Shown here piece after piece: positions 50,343 through 59,583 of a stretch of 64,000 nt of DNA. The position numbers were made by a program, and so were the translations under genes. Origin of the DNA: Gymnorhina tibicen (Eukaryota > Chordata > Aves > Passeriformes > Artamidae); the NCBI GenBank assembly GCA_013399875.1, contig VXAZ01000469.1, forward strand, positions 49,848-113,847, written 5' to 3'. Every line of letters begins with the position of its first letter. The first letter of the stretch is position 1. The notes beneath the pieces were generated by a model, which was not told where the DNA came from, made no database searches, and saw nothing but the letters and a program-made list of their open reading frames with translations.

Positions 50343-51099
50343 TTCTTTCTAGAAAGAAGTAAAGACATTTTGTAGCAGTTTGGAGGGAAAAAACCCCCCA
50401 AAGAACAAAAAGCTAACTCTTCCATAAGTCAGTCAGTAGTAAAAGCAAGGTCAGTGGGACGGAGGGAACCACTGATGGATGGCAGCAGGAATACTTTAAA
50501 TACCTTTCCCCTTCATCTGAAAACTTAGAACTAAAGCTACAGCAAGTACTTCAGGAAATAGAGTTTCCAGTTGTCTGGAAATGATGACATTTGAAGTAGA
50601 CTAAGCAGAGGATGGATTGGAGCAATGTGGTCACTTAAAGAGTATGAGAACTACAAAAGAGAAAAAAGCCAACCAGTGTTAAGAGGTGAGAAAGCTGGAA
50701 CTGAGGAAGTGTAAATCAGACAGAGTAACTGTTACAATGATCCTAGGAAAAAGAACCCAAAGCAGCCATTTCTGTGCATGTTGAACTTTTCAGGAGAGAA
50801 ATGCAGAGTCCTGGGTTTGTGGAGAGCAGGTTACGCCAAAGGGGGTAGTTCCCCGTCAGCGGTGGGACAGGCACTCCAGAATGTCCTACAAATCAACTTG
50901 GTGCAGCCTTTCCTAGTGGCTCAGAAGACTTTTCCGTGCTGGCTGTGTGGTGGTGTAAAGAAGTGGGAAGTACAAGATGGAGCTATTGTAAGAAGTGTCA
51001 CAGCTGCTCGGGACCGTGCAGACAGGGAGTAGCTGTCGGTCCTTCCTGGCACAGTGAGAACATTTTGAGCGAGAGTGCAAATTTGTACTCCGGTATTTC

Positions 51100-51830
51100 A
51101 GTCAAGCTTTCGACTATAAACAACAGCCTTCAGTAAATTTTTGATCGAGACCAACTGGAGAAGAGTGCAAGGCAACAGAAAGGCAAAATTACAGTATGGA
51201 ATAGTGATGACACAACTATTACACATAGTCACAACTGTGTGTAACTGGGTAAGAAATAACGAAATGGCAAAGTTGGTTTTGGCCAGAGCAGCTCTGTACC
51301 CACATACAGGTGCAGAAAGGGATCTGGTCACAGGGTAAACTCGATCAGTGTGTTAAAAAGAGAACAGTCCCTGAGGGATAGAGGCAGCACTGCTCCCTGT
51401 GGGACATGTGGGATAAGGCCTCTGAACATTCCAGTTGGAGGTACTGTGCCTTCAGAAGAAACCAATTGGAAGAAGCAGAGGAATGCAACAGGAATGGGTA
51501 GAGATCTTGGAAAAAAGCCTTGCAAGGAAGGAAGGAATCGAAGCTCCCGAGTCAAAGGAAGATTGGAATTATAAATGCTGAGATACCTAAATGTCTGCTG
51601 CAGGGAAGGAAATGATACGTTCTGTGTGCCTGTGATGGATCAGATAAGAAATAATGGGCTTAAATTTCAACAAGGAAGATTAAGGGTGGACATTAGGAAA
51701 ACCATGCCAGTATGAAAGCTGTCTTGAGAAGTGAGATAGAGCACTTGGGAATGTGCAGGCTCCATTGCTGGAGGCCTTCCTTGCTGGATATGGATAATGT
51801 CACCTGGTGTGTGTCAGGAATAGTTCCTTA
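51100..51830 (+). mobile_element. Probable old CR1-type copy, sense
   Basis: The order of phrases at about 51640-51800 follows the layout of CR1 3' regions: GTGGACATTAGGAAAACC, then 'gagcacttggg', then TTGCTGGAGGCCTTCC. It is too diverged for a firm family or boundary, and the left part (51100-51500) is less certain. Confidence 0.45.
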
Positions 51831-52986
51831 GCCCAGGTGAGTGGGCTGCATCACTTACCAAATTCCCGTTTTTAGTCTTCAGGTTTTAATAATTACGAAT
51901 TTCAAGTTTATGAGGCACATTCACCATCAAAGTTTGGTCCAAGATGGGAAGGGAACAGATGTGCTCTGCCAGCACAGTTGGTTAGAAGCTGCACTTCATT
52001 TTTCTCCCAAGCTTTTTAGTGGGCTCTGACTCATTTCTTGGGGTCTTTCTTTGCCTTTCTGTGTACCCCTGACTGGTAAAAACAGTCCCCTTCAATAGGT
52101 GCCCTGTATAAGTACCTGCCTTCAGAAATTGAGCTTGATTATAGGAAGCTTGTGTTATTTATAGGAAAAATACAAGGAGCCCAGTTTTGACGTGTATCAT
52201 CTAAACTAATGGAAATTTCAGTCATGTATAGTTAGTTTTAAAGGAATGTAATGTACCACAACAATAGTTCCACTTAAAACTGTTACTGCAAAATTGACTC
52301 TCAAGCCTAGTTCCTAGCTGCATTTGAAATAATTTTCTGAACAGAAAGAAAACCAAACAGATTTGATTTTCATTTATCTGTTGTTTCTGAAATGAGGTTG
52401 AACCCGACCAGTATTCAGAGACTATTGCAGAGAAACAGAATAAATGTCTTCAGGAGGAAACCAACTATTTTCAGGAGTCCTTGAGCAGAGCAGTTCTCGA
52501 GCCAAGAATAGCAGCAGCGATTGTGCCTTGGTGGTGGAGTGGCTGCGACCCTGAGAGTGTGGCCGAAGCTTTAAAGAGCCATCGGTGTGAGGTCCAGCAC
52601 AGAGGGGCAAAACCGCTCCGATGAGCCACTGGCAGGAACTGAAACAGCAAATTTGAAACGTGCCCCATTTACCACGTCATTAATATGTATTTGGGGCAGG
52701 TAGGAGGGGAAATAATCATAAAGGAGTGTATTGGACATGCTGGAAGTTTGTGTGAATTAGCCTTCGAGATTTGCATGGTGCGCTGATAAAAGCCCTGTAC
52801 GTGCGATCTTGGAATTTGTGATGATCTTTAGGTCCTAAAAATGTAAAGCTGACCCTGTTCTGCTCGCTCTGAGAGTTCCTGTGCCTCGGAGGGAGCCGAG
52901 GCTCCCAGCCCGGGGTGTTCCAAGATGGTCGGTCCCGCTGTGCAGGCGCAGCCAGCGCCCGCTCCTGCCGCATTGTTCGGGCAGCT

Positions 52987-53071
52987 CTTCCCTGCCTCTA
53001 TAAACAACTGCGCTGCTGATTAATGCGCTCGCGTTTGCCACTTAGAGCGGGTTTAGATAGAGGCAGGGAAG
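52987..53071. repeat. Imperfect inverted repeat at the CpG segment
   Basis: The left arm CTTCCCTGCCTCTATAAAC (52987-53005) pairs with the right arm GTTTAGATAGAGGCAGGGAA plus G (53051-53071). Pairing is full apart from about two bases, across a 45-nt CpG-bearing spacer. Confidence 0.65.
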
Positions 53072-53109
53072 TCATTAAGGGCTTGGCAGCGGTCCAGGGT
53101 ACATCTGGG

Positions 53110-53425
53110 ACTTGGGAGCTGCCGCTGGGGCAGGAGGAGGGCGGCGGGCGGGAGCTGGGGCAGGGGAGAGGACGCTTGGCGAGGGAAGGAGCCGGGGCAG
53201 GGAGGAGAACGATGAGGCAGGAGCTGGCACTGGAGCAGGGAGGAGGGCGATGGGCAGGAGATGGGGCTGGGGAAGAGAGGAGGGCACCGGGCAGGAGGCA
53301 GGAGATGGGGCTGGGAAAGGGAGGAGGACGTGGGGCAGGAGGCAGGAGCTGGGGCAGGAGAAAGGAGGAGGACTCCGGGCAGGAGGAAGGAGAACTCCAG
53401 GCGGGAGGCAGGAGCTGGGGCAGGC
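53110..53425 (+). repeat. G-rich degenerate minisatellite
   Basis: About 300 bp of imperfect repeats built from GGGCAGGAGCTGGGG, GGAGGAGG and GAGAGGA blocks, with units of roughly 24-35 bp. The + strand is dense in G runs (GGGCGGCGGGCGGGAGCTGGGG near 53140) and could form G-quadruplexes. The long frames on both strands (about 130-147 codons, Gly/Arg-rich on + and Pro/Ser-rich on -) are products of the repeat and not genes. Confidence 0.8.
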
Positions 53426-53770
53426 GTTCGGCAGCGCCCACGTCTTCTCTTGGCTGACTTTCAAAAGCGGCAGAAAAGCAGCTACGGACGCTAATTGTAG
53501 CTGGGTCCTGAAGTGAAAATGTTTTGTGACAGTTGAAAGAATTTAAAGAGGAAGGAAGATCGGTTTAGTGTCAGCTGCAATTAGATAATCAAAGCTTAAA
53601 AATCCTGCTCTGTTGATACCTTCACCTAGAGCCGAGGAGCGGAGCGAGGGGAAGGGGGAGGAGGGCTGTGCGTGGAAAGGGCATTTCCATAGCCAGTGCA
53701 GCCGAGGCCCGGCCGAGCTCGCAGGTTGTCTGGGCGCGCGCTCGCACAGAGAGATTTTCTTGGCAGCTCT

Positions 53771-56700
53771 ACAGGATGAGGCTTACACTGTACACAGCCG
53801 ACATATTGAAGCCGGGAGCCCTGGAGAACGTAGAGGCAGGAGTAGAAACAGCTCTGCACACAATGTAGCGTCTCCTAGGATGGTTGGGCGGCTCCTTTCT
53901 TCAGGTATTTTATTACCCATCAGCCCTTTTTAGAGCCAAAAAAAGAGAGAAAGTAACCCTAACCCTGAGAAAATAGCATCTGCTTCTGTTAAATCAATTT
54001 ATTACATAACATTTCAGCGAGAGAGCAGCAGCACAGCGTCCTGAGCTTTTGGCTGCGTTTCAGGTTTGATAAAATGGCGTCTTCGCAGCGAGCTGCTTGT
54101 AAAGATATGTTGCACTGAGCAGAAAAATGCAATGATTTGGTGTTTTCTACTGCTGCTTTTGTGTTGGAGAGATAGCATTTAGTGGAATCTCTACTAATAA
54201 TGAAAAATCTTGTTTATTTTTGCTTGTTTTCTTAATGCATTTGAAAGCTTTCAGCATCAGAGGGAAGGAACTACGTTTGAATGTCGTAGTGCAGAAAATG
54301 AAAAGGGGATAACAGGCTTTCCCCCATGTGGGCTTAGCTATGGTTTAGTTTTAAAATAAATAAAGCTGCTTTATTCAATGCTTCCATCTCTTTTCTGCCT
54401 TTCCACGTTATGTGTGCTGTGCAAGATTTCAGCTTCCTCAATCCATGAGACTTGTGAGTGAGCTTTGTAGGGGCTTCAGATAGATGCCAGTTTTCAAATC
54501 TGTCTCTATGCCTAGAGCTGGATGCAGCAGGTTACCTGAAATATTAGCACTACAATGCCCAAATTTTCTGCTTTATTATATTTTGTGCTTCAGAATAGAT
54601 GGTTATGTCATGTTTTCTTTATGAAATTAGGCTACATTTGATTTAGCACTTAAAATGTTCCTGGCGATTCCTATTTAATTTAGATTTGGAAAAACTCATT
54701 TATAGTATTGGAAAGATCTGCTCATGTTGAATTGTAAACTATTTGGGGGGGGGAGGGGAGGAGAAAATAATTTGCCCTTTTTTTCTCATCTTGCTTACTC
54801 AGAATCACTAACCTTTGTGTGCCAAGGAAAATCCCCAGTGGGACTGTCAGTGGCCCTTGGGATTTTTCTGTGTTCTGCATGTCAGAGCAGCGAGCACCGT
54901 CTGTCATCTGTCCTTCGGGCAGCACAGGGCGAGCCAGGGGTTGTTGTTACATGATGAACATGGACTGAAAAATAAAACGAGTAATAAGAGAGGAGTCACT
55001 GTTAGATCTGATTTAAGATGGGGTGAGCACAATTTATTAAGAATGTTCCATTAAAAGTTTATCCCGGGCTTTGCCGTTTTGTACCCTGCCCGTACCTCGG
55101 TTCCAAAGCCAGCTGAGTGTTGTGTTAGAGCTGGGGAGACAGGCTTTTACTGTGCAGCATTTGAGCTAATTACTGCAATGGAAGCTGTGAAGATACAGTT
55201 ACTTTTAAGTCAGTTGAATAAAAAAAAATTAAATATGATTGTAAATGACATTTTCAGAGGAGGATGGAAGTTTGGGGTCAGTTGCTTGTGCAGGTGAAGT
55301 ATTTTGCTTTTCTAAGAAACGCATGCAACAGCTTCTCCCATTTCACTCTACTCATGCTTTGCATTTGTAATCTATGTAAACACTAAACTGATTTTGCAAC
55401 TAATTATTCATTACCCAGCACAGCCAAAAATGTTTTCTGTTTTTAATAAGTACTGAATTGAAGCTGGTCAAGTATGTTGGCTACAGTACGTAATAACACC
55501 AGCAATCTCCTCCCACCCCATCAAGGATATTATTTAAAAAAAACCAGCAACCCAAAACAAAACAACCCCCTCATGCTATTGGTTACACTGATCAGAGCTG
55601 TGCATTTTTCAGGTCGTGTATGGTTGCAGTTGGACGGAAGTTCTGTGCTTGTTAAAAACAAATTTGAGCCATTATCCTCCAATTAATATTTCCTTCCTGG
55701 TGGCCAAAGAAATGTTGTTGATCAAGGGAACTATATTTTATAAAAGATGCATAATTAAGATTTTGAAACTCAAAAGTATTGATTTAAAAATTGTTTTCAC
55801 TTTGTGGTGTCCCAGCACTAGGATTTGCTAACACGGAATACCTGTGGTTCCTGTTCCTCGTGCCTTGTTTACAGTCTTTGCTCGGCTCACAGAGGAGGGA
55901 TAGAAATGCTTCTGGTTCACTTGGTGCTTTTATTTCACATCTTTGCATTAATAAAGAGGAACTGATTCTTAAGAATTTTTAAAATGGGTTTTCCATTTCA
56001 GTCTTAACAACTTTGAAAAGAAAAGAAAATATCGGGAATTTCTGTGAAGAGTTGGTTTCCTAGAAAGTTGGAGGAAATCTGCATTTAAAAAAAAAATCCC
56101 CAAACAAACAGAAAAGTTCTCTAGATTTAATCATGTAAAATACTTTGCTTTCATTATTTTTCCCAAACGTTTAAGGTCTTTACAGATTAAGTAAGACTGT
56201 GCTTATCATTATTTATTCATAGGAGCAAACCCCTTTTAGTTAAAAGAAAATGGAAAAATACCTTTTTGTTATTTGCTTCTAGAGACAAGAATATAAAACT
56301 TACTCTCTTCAGGATTTGTACTCAAGTTCTTGGTTTGTCTGACAGCAAAGTCCCAGTTTTTGCAGGTTTCTGTTCATTTAGTGAATTTTTTTTCCATTCT
56401 CTTCATCTGTCCTGTTTCTTACAAGCTTTATGGCAGCAGCCTTTGGTGTTAGAACCAATTGTTCCAGTGGTGTTGGACACTATGAGGTTGTTGCATAGTT
56501 TTTTCTCTGTTTTTTCAATCCATGACTGGTGGAAGGCCCCAGCGGGATCCCGCTGCCTCCGGGGCGGGGAAGGCGCAGCGCAGGGATCCGCCGCTTCAGA
56601 GCGGGATTGCTGGTCTCACATCCCCTGCACGGAGTTCCTGTAATCCCTCCCAGAGTCACCACTTTCACATCAGTCCGTGGTTATTGCTGAGGGAATCACC

Positions 56701-59583
56701 TGAACCTCGGGAAGAGCGACTGGGAGCACCTGGATTTGCAAAGCCTTGGGAAGTCAGGGGTGGGAGCTGCGCGCGTGGCGCTTCCCAGCCACGCGTTCCC
56801 GGTGGGATCCTGCCTGACCAAACCCAGGCACTTGGCCATTTTCTACTCTTAATATGGCCATCTCTTGGGTTTTATAGTTCTTCTCCCTCATAATCTTCTT
56901 TTCTTCTTGTTTCTCTTACTGCTCCTCGAAATCTGGTCTCTTAACAAATTGTTTCGCTCCCTACTCTCAGCAATCATTCTAAGCTGTGTTGTCATCTTCA
57001 ATCCCACCCCTTCCCTTTATTTTCTGTCTCCTAAGTGCTCCTAAATTTGAGCACTGCTTCAACCACCATCTTTGGGGGAGAGGAGAAAGGAAATGATTAA
57101 ACAAGCAGCTCCTTTTCATCTCACTTCGTCGGCCGTGGTGCCGTTTCTGTGAGCACGGAGACGTCCCGGGCGCTCTCTTGATCCTCCTTCCCCAGCCTGC
57201 CCTGCACAGCTCTGCTCGGGCAGCGCCGTCGCTCTCCCAGCACCCACACACGGAGCTGAGCTTTGGGCTTTGACAAGACCTTTCATTGGAACAATGTATT
57301 TCCAGCCACTTTCAAATCCTTCTGTCAAGGCTCAAATGTAGCCCTGAGTCGCACCACCCACAGGGTTGAAAAAAATCTTGTATAACTCCTCTTATCTGAT
57401 TCCTTGGTTGCTTCAACTTCTTATCTTCTGGCCTGGCCTGCCGCTGCTTTTTTCCCTTTGTTCATTCCTTCTCTGCTAAGAATGTTCCTCGGCTCATTTC
57501 TCTGACCCTGCTGACCCTTTTTAAGTCATTTCACACAGCCTGCCTTCCCCTTCCATGTCTTATCTGGGATTCTGGTCTCCGTTTAACACCTGTGTAGCAA
57601 ATCTAGATCATCAGGTAAATGTTCAGTGTGCTTCCGTAGCTCTGTGCCGTAGCAGTCCTGGGTATCCAGGAATAACAGGGTTATTTCTTCCTTTCCAGCC
57701 ATTGCATGTAGAGGAAGGAATCCAGGTAATTCCAAGTGGCTCCGTCCACGTTCTTTCAGATTTGTCACGCACTTGTCAATTATTATGGAAGAAATCGTTC
57801 CCTGGGAGGGTGGCGAGGCCCTGGCACGGGGTGCCCGGAGAAGCTGTGGCTGCCCCCGGATCCCTGGAAGTGTCCAAGGCTGGGTTGGACAGGGCTTGGA
57901 GCAACCTGGGATACTGGAAGGTGTCCCTGCCCATGGCAGGGGGTGGAACAAGATGATTTTTAAGGTCCCTTCAAACCCAAGCAATTCTATTTTCTCTGAT
58001 TATTTAGGTCTTTCTGTGATTTAGGTCTTTTCCTGGTATCATGAGAAGATAGGTGATGAACTAAGAATGTTTTCCCTTCCTTTCTCTAAAATTCTTTCTT
58101 CTGCTTTCAGTTAATTTAAATTAAATTAAAAAAAAAAACAGTCTGGGTTGGTTTAGCACGTTATTTCTTCGTCTTGCAAAATCTTCATAAGGCAACCAAG
58201 TAATCATCTTAAAAAGCTACAGGTGAAATGTGTGAACAAGACTTTGTCAAAGAGAGAGAGAGCTTTTTCTGATCTTGGGAGTAATTTTTGCAATATCAGA
58301 ACACCTCTAATTGAAGGAGCTAATCACACCAACATATTTGTGATTTAAATTAATTCATATTAGGCATTCTTTGTTAACAACTTGTTCGGGAGATTTGTTG
58401 CATCCATCTTCCCCACAAAAATATTCATTTTATTCACAAATCACAAAGAGTAGAAGCCATGTTTCAGCAGATTTAAAGCGAGTAAAAATAATTGACATCC
58501 AAAATTTGATACTTTGATATGTGCAAGCAGTTCAGAGGAACTCTTCTGCAGATTGTCTCCCGTACAGATCCCTTGGATCAGACTGAAATACTTGTTATCA
58601 AATTCCTATCAAGAGAAACTAAGAGAAATAATCTTGTACAGAGCAGTTGGGATGGAAAGTAAATGCAAAATCTTGACCAGAGCTTGAGTTCTTAACATGA
58701 GGCATGTTGTGCCTTCCAGTTTAATTTCATACCCTGGAGAGCAAGCAGGTGCTCAAGAGCTTTTGGTTAAGTTTTTGGGCTAGTGTCTGTGTTTGAGGAT
58801 GTGACAGTGCTGAAAAGGCACAGCATCATTTTTCATTGGCTTAGGGACACAGTGGATTGTGTGTACAAATGCAAAATGCTGTTTAAACCACAAGTAAAGC
58901 CTGTGAGAGGTAAGTTTTGTGACAAAACTGTCAGTTATTTAGAGGTGCCTAGGTTCTCTGCTAAAATATGCAGTAGTGGTGTTTATAATTGGCACCTAAC
59001 AGTAAAGGCTGTTGTCTGTATTTGTTTCTTTATTTACAGGAAGGGTTGAAAACCTTGATGAAGTATGAATTTAGTGTGTTGTGGTGTGGGTGTGGATGTA
59101 ATATCTCAGGGCAGGCAGACAGTTTACATTTTTTTATTGGATGCTCTTTCTTTGTGTTTCTCTGAAGAATGAGAATTGAGTCAAAATAAATGGTTAAGAG
59201 TCTGCTAGATACTCTTCTGTGTTTTTTCCAAATTTGATTTTTAGACTTTTCACGTAGATTAGTATATTCGCTCTTCTTATTTATTGCCTGCTTATTATTT
59301 TTACTGGTACACTGGGGGCTACAAAACACTTGCTCTGTTCTAGAATGAAATTGTTTAGTTATTTTAATTGAGAGTTTTGCCAGATTAAAAAAAAAAAACC
59401 CCAACAAATTAATATGAGCATCGTGCTCCATTCTGGTGAGGAAAATTGCTGTATTATGTTAGGGAATGTACTCTAAATTTTAGCAGAATGTAGTGTTGTA
59501 ACTAGTGATGTAAAACAGTGCTTAATAGAGGGCTTTTGCAGTGCTTGAACCGTGGACTCATTTTTAACCTTGGATCCTTTCAG
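53771..59583 (+). other. TNRC6C: Intron C-D, right part
   Basis: Intronic DNA from the CpG segment to the acceptor GGATCCTTTCAG of exon D. A CpG-richer patch lies at 56535-56830, with a perfect 14-bp palindrome AGCGGGATCCCGCT at 56541-56554, and a second patch at about 57125-57250. Both lack a convincing gene. A CR1 end lies at 57787-57992, and a 17-bp duplication of ATTTAGGTCTTT lies near 58004-58032. Confidence 0.75.
57787..57992 (+). mobile_element. CR1 LINE copy 4, sense, 3' end
   Basis: It runs from GAAATCGTTCCCTGGGAGGG through TGGGATACTGGAAGGTGTCC and CCCATGGCAGGGGGTGGAAC to a remnant of the terminal octamer repeat (AATTCTATTTTCTCTGATT). It is a 5'-truncated copy of about 200 bp, noncoding and in the same orientation as the gene. 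Confidence 0.9.

Larger units (their letters stand above)
42856..52859 (+). other. TNRC6C: Intron C-D, left part
   Basis: This is the first 10 kb of a 16.7-kb intron. Its first 3 kb hold three separate antisense CR1 copies. About 46000-51000 is AT-rich, with no gene, RNA or repeat that I can identify. A diverged CR1 copy follows at about 51100-51830. Open frames within the CR1 copies are spurious translations of the antisense strand. Confidence 0.8.
52860..53770 (+). promoter_or_regulatory. TNRC6C: CpG-rich segment; candidate internal promoter
   Basis: CpG-poor intron gives way to a GC-rich segment. I count about 13 CpG in 52911-53050 and about 12 in 53637-53770, including GGGCGCGCGCTCGCAC. 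A TATA-like CTATAAAC lies at 52998-53005. A good donor-like site, TTCTTCAG|GTATTT, follows at about 53904, so a noncoding first exon ending there could splice to exon D at 59584. The first usable in-frame start would then be the strong-context ATG at 59802. As I recall, the reference human TNRC6C protein begins at that Met. The CpG density is seen; promoter activity is inferred. Confidence 0.45.

Noticed and set aside
52998..53516. Gly/Arg-rich plus-strand and Pro/Ser-rich minus-strand frames of up to 147 codons
   Set aside because: They are translations of the G-rich minisatellite, open only because the repeat lacks stop codons.
53952..53967. Telomere-like TAACCCTAACCCTGA string
   Set aside because: Only two units, so it is not an interstitial telomeric array. 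A similar string at about 60092-60108 is simply Asn-Leu-Asn codons in exon D.
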